A stretch of 38,675 nucleotides of DNA from assembly GCA_025964695.1 (NCBI GenBank), contig JAOPYK010000197.1:1-38675 (forward strand). Direction: 5' to 3'. A model generated the notes under the pieces. The model had not been told where the DNA came from. It searched no databases and saw only the letters and a list, made by a program, of their open reading frames with translations. Below are positions 9,179-20,743 of this stretch, piece after piece (position 1 is the first letter of the stretch; each line of letters begins with the position of its first letter). Both the position numbers and the translations under genes were made by a program. The DNA comes from Streptosporangiaceae bacterium (GTDB lineage: Bacteria; Actinomycetota; Actinomycetes; Streptosporangiales; Streptosporangiaceae).

Positions 9179-9593
9179 CCTCGATCTGGTTGAGCACCGG
9201 CGAACCGTGGTGCAACCACAGCCGCCACTGCCCGTCCGCGCGCACGAAGATGTTGGTCGTCACCACGCTGCCACCGGCCAGGAAACCCGTCTCGGTCTCC
9301 TCGTCCGCGGTGAGGATGTTCTCCGAGCAGGTCACGACCGCCTGGTCACCGTGCACTTCGGTCATCACGTCGGTCAGCACGAACTGGATGTAGGGCGTGT
9401 TCGCCATGATCAGCGCCCAGGAGCGCAGCACCTCGTCACGTCCCCGCAGCATGGGCCAGCCCGGATGCACACAGGTGGCGGTCGCCGCGTACGGCCCGTC
9501 CGCCCACAGCGCCGACATGCGGTCCAGATCGGCCTGCTCGAACGCCACGTAGAACTCGGCGTTCGCGGCTTCCAGATCGGTGACAGTGCTCAT
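9165..9593 (-). CDS. NTF2-like (SnoaL/DUF4440) family protein
   Basis: The 142-residue protein has the NTF2-like cone fold pattern: an N-terminal helix (ANAEFYVAFEQADLDRMSALW), CVHPGWPMLRGRDEVLRSW, and C-terminal strands ending in DGQWRLWLHHGSPV. Such proteins may be small enzymes, isomerases or binding proteins, and no catalytic residue can be assigned from sequence. It sits between folP and folB, 28 bases after folP and overlapping folB by 14. Tight packing suggests a role linked to pterin metabolism, perhaps upstream of FolB (a dihydroneopterin phosphate-removing step has no dedicated gene here), but that is speculation. Confidence 0.85.
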   Translation of the reverse strand: MSTVTDLEAANAEFYVAFEQADLDRMSALWADGPYAATATCVHPGWPMLRGRDEVLRSWALIMANTPYIQFVLTDVMTEVHGDQAVVTCSENILTADEETETGFLAGGSVVTTNIFVRADGQWRLWLHHGSPVLNQIEDDEV

Positions 9594-9621
9594 GAACTCA
9601 CTTCCGCTCGCCTGCCCGCGT

Positions 9622-10470
9622 TCACCGGGCGGCTCCGATGGCAGCGGCGATCCTTACGGCATCGGCATTGGGCCGCACGTTGTGCACGCGTACGCACCAG
9701 GCGCCGCTCGCGGCGGCGATCGAGGTGATGGCCAGGGTGGCGTCGTCACAGCCGGTGAAGGGCCGCGGCGTGCCATCGGGTCCCGCCAGCAGCCTGCCCA
9801 GGAAACGTTTGCGGGACGCCCCGATGAGCACCGGGAACCCCAGCGCCCGCAGCGCATCGAAGTGCGCCAGCAACGCCCAGTTGTGCTCCTGCCGCTTGGC
9901 GAACCCCAGCCCCGGATCAACCACGATCTTCGAAGGTTCGACGCCCGCCTCGGCGACCGCCTCCGTACGGCGCCGCAGCTCGTCGGTGACCTCCCGTACG
10001 ACATCGTCGTAGACGGCCCGCGAGTACATGTCGTGGCTGTGCCCGCGCCAGTGCATCACGACGTACGGTACGCCCGTCTTCGCCACGATCTGCGGCATCT
10101 CAGGGTCGCCCAGACCGCCGCTGACATCGTTGACCAGCCCGGCTCCCGCCAGAACCGCCGCCTCGGCCACCTCGGCCCGCATCGTGTCCACGCTCACGTG
10201 GACGCCCTCGGCGACGAGCGCCTCCACGACCGGGACCACCCGGCGCAGTTCCTCGGTCAGCGACACCCGCTGAGCCCCCGGGCGGGTCGATTCCCCGCCC
10301 ACGTCCACAAGATCGGCGCCCTCGGCGACGAGGTTCAGCCCGTGCCGGATGGCCGCGTCCGGATCGAACCAGGATCCGCCGTCGGAAAAGGAGTCGGGGG
10401 TCACATTGACCACGCCCATGACGAGGCAGCGGCCTGGATCAGGCAGCCCCGCCACGACGCTCTCGGTCAT
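9622..10470 (-). CDS. folP: Dihydropteroate synthase
   Basis: FolP joins 6-hydroxymethyl-dihydropterin pyrophosphate with p-aminobenzoate and is the sulfonamide target. The 282-residue TIM barrel carries MGVVNVTPDSFSDGG, the DVGGESTRPGA loop that binds the pterin pyrophosphate, SVDTMRAEVA, NDVSGG, DPGLGFAK and the GASRKRFLG segment. All expected residues are present and the length is normal. It starts 10 bases after the DUF2156 gene on the same strand. Confidence 0.97.
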   Translation of the reverse strand: MTESVVAGLPDPGRCLVMGVVNVTPDSFSDGGSWFDPDAAIRHGLNLVAEGADLVDVGGESTRPGAQRVSLTEELRRVVPVVEALVAEGVHVSVDTMRAEVAEAAVLAGAGLVNDVSGGLGDPEMPQIVAKTGVPYVVMHWRGHSHDMYSRAVYDDVVREVTDELRRRTEAVAEAGVEPSKIVVDPGLGFAKRQEHNWALLAHFDALRALGFPVLIGASRKRFLGRLLAGPDGTPRPFTGCDDATLAITSIAAASGAWCVRVHNVRPNADAVRIAAAIGAAR

Positions 10471-10480
10471 GGCGAACAGC

Positions 10481-12313
10481 CTATGCCTTGGCGGAGTCCG
10501 CCCCGTCCGCCCCCTGTGCCACTGTCCGAGTCCCCGCGACGGGCACCTTGGGAGGGCGCCGCCAGCCGGGCACGCGCAACCTGGGCCAGACGATGAAGGC
10601 CTCGGCCTCGAGGGCGGCCAGCGCGATCCGCGGGGCGTCGTTCAGCCCCGGGTAGACGAAGAAACGCGGTTCCCATACCGGCTGGAACTTGGCGTTGAAC
10701 TTGTAAAGCGACTCGATCTGGAACCAGCGGGACAGGAAGACCAGCAGCCCCCGCCAGGCCCGAAGCACCGGGCCGGCGCCGATCCGCTCCCCCCGGGCCA
10801 GCGCGGCCCGGAAGACGGCGAAGTTCAGCGACACCTTCTTGACGCCCAGCGCGGGGGCGGCCTTGAGCGCTTCGACGATCAGGTAGTCGTTGAGGCCCGG
10901 CTGAGCGGCCCGGTCCCGCCTCATCAGGTCCAGCGACAGCCCGTCCTTGCCCCAGGGCACGAAATGCAGGAAGGCGTGCAGCTCACCGTCCTTGATGGCG
11001 GTCGCGATGGCGCACTCGCCGTCGCCGCGCTCCCCGACCCGGCCGAGCGCCATCGAGAACCCTCGCTCGGTGTCGCTTCCGCGCCAGGCGTTGGCCTGAT
11101 CCCACAGCGCCTTGAGCTCCTCCGGGGCGAAGTCCTGCTCGCGCCGGATCTCCGCCTTGTAGCCCTGCCGGGCGACCCGGTTGACCATCTGCCTAACGTT
11201 GCGCATCGCCCGGCCTTCGAGGCTGAAGTCGGAGGCGTCCATGATGGCCTCGTCGCCCAGTTCGAGCGCGCTCAGCCCGGTCTCCCGGCACCAGACCTCG
11301 GCGCCGTGCTCACTGCAGCCCATCACGCCCGGTACCCAGGCATGCCGGTCGGCCTCTTCCATGAACGCGTGGATGGCGCCGGGCCAGGCCTCCGGGTCAC
11401 CGAGCGGATCGGCGCCGGCCAGCATCACCCCTGAGACGACCCGGTAGGTGATGCACGACTTGCCGGTGGGCGACCAGATGACGCTCTTGTCCCGGCGCAG
11501 CGAGAAGTAGCCGAGCGAGTCACGGTGCCCCTGCTTGGCGAGCAGGTCCCTGATCTGCTCCTCGTCCTCGGCCGACAGCGCCGGGGCGGGCTCGGCCGGC
11601 CGCAGGAACAGGAACACCGCGACCAGCCCGGTGAACAGGCCGAGCGCGCCCAGGACCAGGCTGAACAGATCGTTGCGCCGGTCCGAATGGAAGGTGACCG
11701 GGCCGTGCAGGCCGAACAGGCCCATGACGACGTGCTGCAACCGTTCGAAGAAGGAGTAGTCGCCGACCAGGTTCCGGGAGTTGAAGGCGATGAAGACCAG
11801 TCCGATCAGGACGCTGGTCCCGGCGAGCAGGCCGCCGGTGTAGACCGCCCTCCACCGGGTCCGCGGATCCCCGACCGCGTAGAACTCGTCGCGGTAGTGG
11901 ATCAGCGCGGCGAGCATGACGGCGGTGACCACAGCATCGCCGATGGCCAGGTTCTTGACGACGTGGAAGACGATGCTCACGGCCAGCAGCACCACGACGG
12001 CGCGCCAGGCCCGGCGCTTGCGTCGCCGTAGCGCGTGCGACAGCAGGAGCAGGACGAGCCCGGTGATGACCGTGGCCGTACGGGCGGCGTTGCTGAGGGC
12101 ACCGGGGATGACCTCGGTCGCCTTGAGCACCCGGTGGTGCCACTCGGGGGCTATCCCGCCGACGACGTCGAGCAGGCCGGTGAGCATGGCCAGCCAGCCG
12201 GCGACCGCCGGAACCCATCTGCGTCGCCGCCGGCGATCGAGCACAGCTCCCGGGGCCTCGGGCTTGGTGCCGTCCGGGCCGCTTGCCGACTCATGCTTCG
12301 TCTCCACCATCAC
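10481..12313 (-). CDS. Phosphatidylglycerol lysyltransferase-like (DUF2156) membrane protein
   Basis: The 610-residue protein begins with about 250 residues containing six or seven membrane helices (for example [21 protein letters not shown] and TATVITGLVLLLLS). The C-terminal half is a DUF2156 domain built from two GNAT-like folds (LAKQGHRDSLGYFSLRRDKS, YRVVSGVMLAGADPLG, LSLDLMRRD and SLNFAVFRAALARGERIG). MprF and LysX proteins of this design transfer lysine or alanine from aminoacyl-tRNA to phosphatidylglycerol and protect against cationic peptides. No lysyl-tRNA synthetase domain is fused, unlike mycobacterial LysX. Substrate is therefore not certain. Placement between folE and folP is unusual; it is 10 bases before folP and 250 bases after folE, so a promoter in that gap may drive it together with folP onward. 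Confidence 0.85.
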   Translation of the reverse strand: MMVETKHESASGPDGTKPEAPGAVLDRRRRRRWVPAVAGWLAMLTGLLDVVGGIAPEWHHRVLKATEVIPGALSNAARTATVITGLVLLLLSHALRRRKRRAWRAVVVLLAVSIVFHVVKNLAIGDAVVTAVMLAALIHYRDEFYAVGDPRTRWRAVYTGGLLAGTSVLIGLVFIAFNSRNLVGDYSFFERLQHVVMGLFGLHGPVTFHSDRRNDLFSLVLGALGLFTGLVAVFLFLRPAEPAPALSAEDEEQIRDLLAKQGHRDSLGYFSLRRDKSVIWSPTGKSCITYRVVSGVMLAGADPLGDPEAWPGAIHAFMEEADRHAWVPGVMGCSEHGAEVWCRETGLSALELGDEAIMDASDFSLEGRAMRNVRQMVNRVARQGYKAEIRREQDFAPEELKALWDQANAWRGSDTERGFSMALGRVGERGDGECAIATAIKDGELHAFLHFVPWGKDGLSLDLMRRDRAAQPGLNDYLIVEALKAAPALGVKKVSLNFAVFRAALARGERIGAGPVLRAWRGLLVFLSRWFQIESLYKFNAKFQPVWEPRFFVYPGLNDAPRIALAALEAEAFIVWPRLRVPGWRRPPKVPVAGTRTVAQGADGADSAKA

Positions 12314-12563
12314 GGCCCCAAAGACTAACTAGCCCTGCCCTTCCCTGCCGCCCGAGTGGCGAGGCCGGGGCAGAGCAGAAAGGCCATATCCATCACACTA
12401 AGTGCTAAAACGGACGCAACGGCTGCGGTTCCGTCAAGCTACACCGACACGGCGGGGCCCACACAGTGTTGTACGGGTCTTCGCGGGATCCCAGGGCCCA
12501 CGGGGTGACAGTCGCAAACCGGTGCCTTCCGGCACGCCCGGACCACGCTCGGACCACAGTCGG
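12314..12563. promoter_or_regulatory. Intergenic region between folE and the DUF2156 gene
   Basis: These 250 bases hold no credible gene. On the minus strand a TTGACG box occurs within AGCTTGACGG (about 12432-12441), and the short palindrome CACTAAGTG lies at about 12395-12403. No -10 box at good spacing can be named with confidence. The gap splits the folate cluster into an ftsH-folE part and a DUF2156-folP-to-DUF3180 part, so an internal promoter is expected here. Confidence 0.3.
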
Positions 12564-13178
12564 CTACTGCCTGCCGAGGATGAGGCTCATCGCCTCGGCG
12601 CGGGTCTCGGAGTGCTCCCGGAAGTCGCCGCGGACGGCCGACGTCACCGTCTTGGCACCCGGCTTTCGCACACCGCGCATGGTCATGCACAGATGCTCGG
12701 CCTCGATCACCACGATAACGCCCCGGGGCTCCAGGACCCGCATCAGAGCATCGGCGATCTGGCTGGTCAACCGCTCCTGCACCTGAGGGCGGCGGGCGTA
12801 GACGTCCACCAGGCGCGCCAGCTTGGACAGCCCGGTGATGTGTCCCTTCTTGTTGGGCGTGTAGCCGACATGGGCGACCCCGTGGAAGGGCACCAGATGG
12901 TGCTCACAGGTCGAGTAGAGCTCGATGTCCTTGACCAGCACCATCTCGTCGTGGTCGGCTTCGAACACCGTCGTCAGCGCGTCCTCGGGGGTCTGCCGCA
13001 GCCCGGCGAACTGCTCCGCGTAGGCGCGGGCGACCCGGGCGGGGGTGTCGCGTAGCCCATCACGGTCGGGATCCTCCCCGATCGCGAACAGTATCTCGCG
13101 CACCGCCCGCTCGATCCGAGGGTGGTCGAAGCCGGAATCACCGGCTTCGACCACCGACTCATCGGGTACCTGAGCCAC
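12564..13178 (-). CDS. folE: GTP cyclohydrolase I
   Basis: FolE opens the GTP ring to form 7,8-dihydroneopterin triphosphate, the first committed step of folate synthesis. The 204-residue protein has the zinc ligands in [12 protein letters not shown] (Cys91, His94) and in [12 protein letters not shown] (Cys164), with the catalytic His of the EHLC motif, then KTVTSAVRG near the C-terminus. This is the zinc-dependent type IA form. The GTG start lies five bases after the ftsH stop, so the two genes share a transcript, as in other actinobacteria. Confidence 0.97.
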   Translation of the reverse strand: MAQVPDESVVEAGDSGFDHPRIERAVREILFAIGEDPDRDGLRDTPARVARAYAEQFAGLRQTPEDALTTVFEADHDEMVLVKDIELYSTCEHHLVPFHGVAHVGYTPNKKGHITGLSKLARLVDVYARRPQVQERLTSQIADALMRVLEPRGVIVVIEAEHLCMTMRGVRKPGAKTVTSAVRGDFREHSETRAEAMSLILGRQ

Positions 13179-13183
13179 CTGGA

Positions 13184-15202
<2,019 letters not shown>

Positions 15203-15474
15203 TTATCCGGTTACCCCTTCCGGGGCCCTTCCTCCTGACCAGCGTCTGTGAAAACCTCACCGGGCCCGACGGCCCGCCGAGGCGACCTCCCAAAGTGTGA
15301 CCGCCCCGCTTTGCAGCCGGGATACCGAAGGTACACCGGCATGGGAAGGGCCGCAGCCCGCGCACTCCATCGATCATCCGGCGTACTCACACTTCGAAAC
15401 GTGCAACGTCCCGCCCAGTCTGGTTGTTCCCCAGGACGGTCCGCCTGCGTTCCACCGTACTGTCAAGAGGGCGG

Positions 15475-16065
15475 TTATGCCCGCCCACCGTAGACGTGCG
15501 GGGCAAGTGTCCCGACGAAGGGCAGGTTGCGATACTTCTCCGAGTAGTCCAGGCCGTAGCCGATGACGAACTCGTTGGGAATATCGAACCCGATGTACTT
15601 CACCTCGACGTCGGTCTTGACCGCATCGGGCTTGCGTAGCAGGGCGCAGATCTCCAGCGAGGCCGGATACCGCGACTGCAGGTTGCTGACCAGCCAGGAT
15701 AGCGTCAGTCCGGAGTCGACGATGTCCTCCACGATCAGCACATGCCGACCGGAGATGTCCGCGTCGAGGTCCTTGAGGATGCGTACCACCCCCGACGACT
15801 TCGTGCCCGAGCCGTACGACGACACGGCCATCCAGTCCATCTCGACATGTGAATGCAGCGCGCGGGCCAGATCGGCCATCACCATCACCGCGCCCTTGAG
15901 CACTCCCACGATGAGCAGGGCCTCGCCGGCGTAGTCGGCATCGATCTGTGCGGCCAGCTCGCGGATCTTCGCTTGTAGCTGATCCTCGGGAATGAGCACC
16001 TTCGCAAGGTCGGCACCCAGGTCGTTCTCGTCCACCCCACCCTGCCTCTCCACGATCAACGGCAC
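15475..16065 (-). CDS. hpt: Hypoxanthine phosphoribosyltransferase
   Basis: Hpt salvages hypoxanthine and guanine using PRPP. The 196-residue protein has the PRPP loop [10 protein letters not shown] at 112-121, the first loop [11 protein letters not shown] near 57-67, the flexible-loop [10 protein letters not shown] at 83-92 and the purine-binding [19 protein letters not shown] near the C-terminus. An inner GTG ([10 protein letters not shown]) would shorten it by 10 residues and is equally reasonable by comparison with relatives. It follows tilS by 33 bases on the same strand, a conserved neighbour pair. Confidence 0.95.
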   Translation of the reverse strand: MPLIVERQGGVDENDLGADLAKVLIPEDQLQAKIRELAAQIDADYAGEALLIVGVLKGAVMVMADLARALHSHVEMDWMAVSSYGSGTKSSGVVRILKDLDADISGRHVLIVEDIVDSGLTLSWLVSNLQSRYPASLEICALLRKPDAVKTDVEVKYIGFDIPNEFVIGYGLDYSEKYRNLPFVGTLAPHVYGGRA

Positions 16066-16098
16066 GGTGGCCGTTCTCCCCCGCCCAGCCGGACACGA

Positions 16099-17082
16099 TC
16101 ACCTGGATCCGGATGGACCGAAGAGCAGCTTGCCATACCGGCGGAACGCTCGTACGCCCCCGGGCAGGTCAACGTGCCGTTGCCCGTGCCAGGCCGTGAC
16201 CAGCCGATCCATTTCGTCCACGTGAATGGCGGCCAGCCCACCCGGTGAGCCGCCCGCCTCGATGGCGAGTCTCCTGAGAACCCGGGTCCGTACGGCTCGC
16301 GGCAGCGCGGCGAGTGCGGCGACGTCCGGCTCGCGGACGGTGGCGGCCCAGGCATCGAGGGCGTCGGCATCGTCACGCAGCAGCCTGGCGGTGCGGGCCA
16401 GCGCCTCGGCCACTCCGGGGCCCAGGGTCCGTTCCAGGGCGGGCAGTGCCTCGCGCCGGACCCGGACCCGGGTATAGGAGGGATCGCCGTTGTGGGGGTC
16501 GTCCCAGGGACTCAGGCCCATGGCCAGGGCGGCCCGCCTGACGGTCGCCCGGTCCAGACCCAGCAGCGGGCGGCGATAGCGGATCACGCCACCCGGGCGG
16601 GGCGACCCCCGCTCGAACGCCGCGGGCATCCCGGCCAGCGACCTGGCACCCGAGCCACGGCCCAGCCCGAGCAGCACGGTCTCGGCCTGGTCGTCGAGGG
16701 TGTGCCCCAGCAGCACGGTGGCCTCCAGCCGGAGCGCCGAGGCGTCCAGGGCCGTGTAGCGCGCCGCGCGGGCCGCCGCCTCGGGGCCGCCCGGGCCGTC
16801 CACCTTCACCGCGACCGATCCGGCCGGGTCGAGGCCCAGCCCGCGCAGGGTCCGTACGACCTCGTCCGCGCGCTCCGCCGAGCCCTCCTGCAGCCCGTGG
16901 TCGACGGTGATCCCGCCGGCCTGGTGCCCGGATCGGGTCGCCTCGAAGGCCAGCGCTCCGGCGAGGGCGAGTGAATCGGCTCCTCCGCTGCAGGCGGCGA
17001 GCACCATGCCGCCCACCGGGAGTTCGGCGAGCACGGCACGGACCGCCCGCCGGACGGTCGCGACGGCCGGATCAGGTCCCAC
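16099..17082 (-). CDS. tilS: tRNA(Ile)-lysidine synthetase
   Basis: TilS changes C34 of the CAU-anticodon tRNA-Ile to lysidine, so that it reads AUA instead of AUG. The ATP pyrophosphatase P-loop SGGADS is at 32-37, followed by the family segments [37 protein letters not shown] and [10 protein letters not shown]. At 327 residues it is the short actinobacterial form with a reduced C-terminal region. It starts 21 bases after the metalloprotease stop and is followed by hpt. Confidence 0.95.
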   Translation of the reverse strand: MGPDPAVATVRRAVRAVLAELPVGGMVLAACSGGADSLALAGALAFEATRSGHQAGGITVDHGLQEGSAERADEVVRTLRGLGLDPAGSVAVKVDGPGGPEAAARAARYTALDASALRLEATVLLGHTLDDQAETVLLGLGRGSGARSLAGMPAAFERGSPRPGGVIRYRRPLLGLDRATVRRAALAMGLSPWDDPHNGDPSYTRVRVRREALPALERTLGPGVAEALARTARLLRDDADALDAWAATVREPDVAALAALPRAVRTRVLRRLAIEAGGSPGGLAAIHVDEMDRLVTAWHGQRHVDLPGGVRAFRRYGKLLFGPSGSR

Positions 17083-17103
17083 CCGGAGTCTTCCCCCGCC
17101 TGC

Positions 17104-18357
17104 TCAGGTGACGTCGTCGCCCGGCCGATGGCCGGGGCCACCCGCCCCGGGGCCGTCCGAACCGGGGCCACCCGCCTCGGGGGCGGCGGAGTCAAAGGCG
17201 CCGAGGTCGGGAGCGTCGGGCACACCCGGGCCACCCGGGGTGAGTTCGGCCGGGTCGGGGCCGGCCGTGATCGTGGTGCCGTTGACCCGGGCGATCCAGG
17301 CGGCCGGGTTCTTGATCTCCTCGTGGGTCGGCAGCGTCTCGGGCGACGTCCAGACCTTGTTGAAGCCGTCCATGCCGGCCTGTGCGACCACCTCGCGGAC
17401 GAAGTGCGACCCCTCGGCGTACTGCTTCATCTTCAGGTCGATGCCGAGCAGCCGGCGGATGGTCTTGTCCAGCTGTGAGCTGCCGTCGCGACGGCCCTGG
17501 AAACGGGCCCTGATCTCCGCGACCGACGGCACCACTTGCGGGCCGACCGCGTCCATGACGTAGTCGCCGTGCCCCTCGACCAGGGTCATCACCGCGGTGA
17601 GCCGCCCGAGGATCTCGCGCTGCTCCGGCGACTGGATGGCGTCGATCAGGTTGGAGTCGCCGCCGCGCACCGCGTCCGCCACGGCGTCGGCGACGTCGCG
17701 CAGCCGCTCCAGCAGCGCACCCGGATCGAGGTTGGAGGCCAGCAGGAACTCCGTCATCTGCTCCTGCACGTAGGTGCGCAGCCACGGCACCGAGGCGAAC
17801 TGAGCGCGGTGCGTCTCCTCGTGCAGGCAGACCCAGAGCCGGAAGTCCCGCGAGTCCACCCCGAGCTCCTGCTCGACATGGACGATGTTCGGCGCGACCA
17901 GGGTCAGCCGGCCGGTTGGCGCCCGGCCGTCCGGGTCCGGCGGCAGGAACAGCTCGTACTGGCCGAGCACCCGGCTGGCCATGTAGGCGAGCAGCGCGCC
18001 GACCTGGGCCCCGGTGACCCGGGACCCGACGGCCTGCACCACGAAGCCGGCCGGGCCGCCGCTGAGCGGCCCGGAACCGCGCTTGGCGGACAGCTGATCC
18101 ATCAGGGGCTCCAGCACCACCCGGAAGCCGTCGATGTTGGCCCGGATCCAGCCCGGCCGGTCGACCACGACGGCGGGTGAGGGATCGAGCGCCCCGTCCA
18201 TGCCGGTGAAGTCCCGGACGTGCCCCTGGGCCACCTGCGAGAGCTCGCGGAGCTCGGTGACGACCTGGTTCGCCTCGTCCTGGCTCACCTGCGGCCCAGG
18301 GCGCACCAGACGAGTCCCCGTCTGTACGGCCGTGTTCCAGTCGATCATTGTGCTCAC
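17104..18357 (-). CDS. Zinc-dependent metalloprotease, DUF2342 (zincin-like) family
   Basis: The 417-residue protein has the zincin motif HEETH at 179-183 within LWVCLHEETHRAQF, preceded by the family segments DWNTAVQTG at the start and LVAPNIVHVEQELGV at 153-167. The downstream VEGHGDYVMDAVG provides the usual acidic zinc-ligand region. The last 60 residues are rich in Gly, Pro and Asp and look disordered. Annotations linking this family to F420 biosynthesis come from gene neighbourhood, and its true substrate is unknown. The GTG start has GGAGTGAG upstream. It stands between dacB and tilS, the standard actinobacterial arrangement. Confidence 0.88.
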   Translation of the reverse strand: MSTMIDWNTAVQTGTRLVRPGPQVSQDEANQVVTELRELSQVAQGHVRDFTGMDGALDPSPAVVVDRPGWIRANIDGFRVVLEPLMDQLSAKRGSGPLSGGPAGFVVQAVGSRVTGAQVGALLAYMASRVLGQYELFLPPDPDGRAPTGRLTLVAPNIVHVEQELGVDSRDFRLWVCLHEETHRAQFASVPWLRTYVQEQMTEFLLASNLDPGALLERLRDVADAVADAVRGGDSNLIDAIQSPEQREILGRLTAVMTLVEGHGDYVMDAVGPQVVPSVAEIRARFQGRRDGSSQLDKTIRRLLGIDLKMKQYAEGSHFVREVVAQAGMDGFNKVWTSPETLPTHEEIKNPAAWIARVNGTTITAGPDPAELTPGGPGVPDAPDLGAFDSAAPEAGGPGSDGPGAGGPGHRPGDDVT

Positions 18358-18544
18358 TGCGACTCACTCCGCTCGACGCTCATGCACATTGCCGCGTTCT
18401 CCACGGTACGACGTTCGACTGTGCCAACGATCGAACGCTCAGGTTTTCTCCCCAGACGAAGCCAGCCGAACCAGATCGAGCGTGAGAGACCACACGTCAT
18501 GGTGACCGCGGACCGGGCGCCCTGGCCGGGGCTGACAGGCGCGG

Positions 18545-19933
18545 CTAACAGCCGCAGCCGGCGACGGCGGTGGCGAGCAGGTCGAGTGAGCTCCGGGTCG
18601 CGGCGACGTCCTTGACCTTGTTGGCCATGAAGGCGAAGGCCAGCAGCCGGCCGTCCGCGTCGTAGGCCAGCCCGGCGAGGGTGCTCACGTCCGAGAGCGT
18701 GCCGGTCTTGGCCCGCACGAGTCCGGCCGCGGTCTGCGTGGTGGGCCCGAGGTAGCGGCCGGAGAGCGTGCCCGAGAATCCGGCGACCGGCATACCGGTG
18801 ATCACCGAGCGCAGCTCGGGGTGCCTCCCGGATGCGGCCAGCGACAAGACCCGGGCCAGCCCTTCCGGGGTGATCATGTTCTTGATCGACAATCCACTGC
18901 CGTCGAAGGTCTGCACACCCTGGGACACGCCCAGGCCGGCCAGCGCGTCGTGTACGCCCTTCGCGACGCCGGCGAAGTCGGGCGTCAACCGCTGCTTGAT
19001 CGCCACCTGCCGGGCCATCGCCTCGGCCAGATCGTTGTCGCTGGTGGTCAGCAGCTGCTCCACCAGCGCGGACACCGGTGGTGACTGCACGGCGGCCAGC
19101 TGGGTGGCGCCCTTGGCGGCGACCACCCGATTTCCCGGCCGGACGGTGATTCCGTAGCGCTGCAACTGCCGGCCGAAGACCTGGACCGCCGTGGTGACGG
19201 GGTCCTGCACCCGCGGCGCCGTGTCGACGCCCGGGGTGACGCGGCCCTCGTCGATCATGAGCGCGGTGACCGGTGCGGCCTCGCCGTCCTTGAGGTAGTT
19301 CGGCTTCCAGCCGGGAGCGGTGCGCGAGCCCCCATACAGCGAGGCGTCGAAGTCCAGCCGCACCTGGGTCTTGCCGGTCCGCTTGAGCGCGGCGGCGGTC
19401 TGCCTGGCCAGCTCGACGATGGAGGCCGGCCTGGGGTAGGCCGCCGCGAGTCGCGCCGGGGTCACCGCGGGGCCGGCGAGCGTCGGGTCGCCGCCGCCGA
19501 CGAGCACGACGCCGCTTCCGCTTCCGCTCTGCACGACCTTGGTGGTCAGCCTGTGGTCGGGGCCGACGGCGGCGAGCACCGCCGTGGAGGTCACGAGTTT
19601 CGTGGTGGAGGCGGGCACCGCGGCCTTCCCGCCACGCTGGTCGAACAGCACCCGCCGGGTGGCGGCGTCGATCACCACTGCGTTGATCTCCGGACGGAGC
19701 AATCCGGCGAGCCGCGAACTCAATGCCGTTGCGGTGGGGACGGGCGCCGCCGCGTCGGCGGCGGGCAGCGGAGCACCGTTCGATCGGACCAGGTCACGGC
19801 TCGCCACGGCCGCCGGCCGGGGTTCGAGATTGCGGGCCGGTGTGAGTTTGACCACTGCGAAAGCGGCACCGACAGTGAAGATATGAAGGAGAAACAGTGT
19901 AACCATGGCCACGACGCGATCTCGTCTCAGCAC
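18545..19933 (-). CDS. dacB: D-alanyl-D-alanine carboxypeptidase/endopeptidase (PBP4, S13 family)
   Basis: DacB trims D-Ala and cuts cross-links of peptidoglycan outside the membrane. Its 462 residues start with a signal/anchor helix ([20 protein letters not shown]). The three active-site motifs are all present: SxxK as STTK at 109-112, SxN as SDN within [14 protein letters not shown], and KTG in [15 protein letters not shown]. The GTG start at 19933 is chosen because GGAGGAGGG lies just upstream; the frame is open further, but the added residues do not look like a signal sequence. It is divergent from ppa. Confidence 0.93.
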   Translation of the reverse strand: MLRRDRVVAMVTLFLLHIFTVGAAFAVVKLTPARNLEPRPAAVASRDLVRSNGAPLPAADAAAPVPTATALSSRLAGLLRPEINAVVIDAATRRVLFDQRGGKAAVPASTTKLVTSTAVLAAVGPDHRLTTKVVQSGSGSGVVLVGGGDPTLAGPAVTPARLAAAYPRPASIVELARQTAAALKRTGKTQVRLDFDASLYGGSRTAPGWKPNYLKDGEAAPVTALMIDEGRVTPGVDTAPRVQDPVTTAVQVFGRQLQRYGITVRPGNRVVAAKGATQLAAVQSPPVSALVEQLLTTSDNDLAEAMARQVAIKQRLTPDFAGVAKGVHDALAGLGVSQGVQTFDGSGLSIKNMITPEGLARVLSLAASGRHPELRSVITGMPVAGFSGTLSGRYLGPTTQTAAGLVRAKTGTLSDVSTLAGLAYDADGRLLAFAFMANKVKDVAATRSSLDLLATAVAGCGC

Positions 19934-20002
19934 CAGAACCCCCTCCTCCCCAACCGGCACGCCTCTACGTGCGACATTCTTATATCGGCAACACTCACCC
20001 AC

Positions 20003-20017
20003 GGGGGCTTCGCCCCC
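20003..20017. other. GC hairpin in the dacB-ppa divergent region
   Basis: GGGGGC and GCCCCC pair perfectly around a TTC loop. It sits between two divergent genes, so it is not an ordinary terminator. It could lie in the leader of either transcript. A TTGACG box follows at 20033-20038, but I see no matching -10 box. Confidence 0.4.
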
Positions 20018-20085
20018 AGGTAACCCCGACAATTGACGTAAGTATCGTGCATCGTGCATCGACCGCGCGGGGAGCGGAGGACATA

Positions 20086-20580
20086 GTGGAATTCGACGTC
20101 ACCATCGAGATCCCCAAGGGCCAGCGCAACAAATACGAGATGGACCATGAAACCGGCCGGATCCGGCTGGACCGCATGCTGTTCACCTCGACGCAGTACC
20201 CGGCCGACTACGGGTTCGTGGAGGGCACGCTAGGCGAGGACGGCGACCCGCTGGACGCCCTTGTGCTGCTCCAGGAGCCCACCTTTCCGGGATGCCTGAT
20301 CCGCTGCAGGGCGGTCGGGATGTTCCGGATGACCGATGAGGCCGGCGGCGACGACAAGGTGCTCTGCGTCCCGTCGACCGACCCACGCAGCGAACACCTG
20401 CGCGACATCCACCACGTTCCGGAGTTCGACCGGCTGGAGATCCAGCATTTTTTCGAGGTCTACAAGGATCTCGAGCCCGGCAAGTCGGTCGAGGGCGCGT
20501 CCTGGGTCGGCCGGGTGGAGGCCGAGATCGAGATCGAGCGGTCGCGCAAGCGGGCCGAGGATGTGGATCACGGCCACTGA
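20086..20580 (+). CDS. ppa: Inorganic pyrophosphatase
   Basis: The family I (Mg2+-dependent) pyrophosphatase hydrolyses pyrophosphate and so pulls biosynthetic reactions forward. The 164-residue product opens with [20 protein letters not shown], typical of actinobacterial Ppa. It carries [23 protein letters not shown], with the metal-binding acidic cluster at 51-57, and [18 protein letters not shown] near residue 110. The GTG start has a strong ribosome-binding site (GGAGCGGAGG) six bases upstream. The frame remains open 117 bases further, but that part is unlike the family. Confidence 0.96.
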   Translation: MEFDVTIEIPKGQRNKYEMDHETGRIRLDRMLFTSTQYPADYGFVEGTLGEDGDPLDALVLLQEPTFPGCLIRCRAVGMFRMTDEAGGDDKVLCVPSTDPRSEHLRDIHHVPEFDRLEIQHFFEVYKDLEPGKSVEGASWVGRVEAEIEIERSRKRAEDVDHGH

Positions 20581-20644
20581 GCACGACCCCGGTGGCCGGC
20601 GTCACGGCCGAGCCGTGAACCGATGGCCGGTGGTGCGGCGGCCC

Positions 20645-20709
20645 GGTGCGTGATCATGTGATCGTGCGTCCGCCTGATGAGGGCAGAACGACCACTGCGA
20701 TCACGCACC
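20645..20709. terminator. Long inverted repeat between convergent ppa and NlpC/P60 genes
   Basis: GGTGCGTGATC at 20645-20655 is the perfect reverse complement of GATCACGCACC at 20699-20709, with 43 bases between. Located between two converging genes, it may act as a bidirectional terminator. The long loop and absence of a T-tract make this uncertain. Confidence 0.4.
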
Positions 20710-20743
20710 GCGGCCTTCGCTTCCCGGTGGCCTGTGCGTTCCA

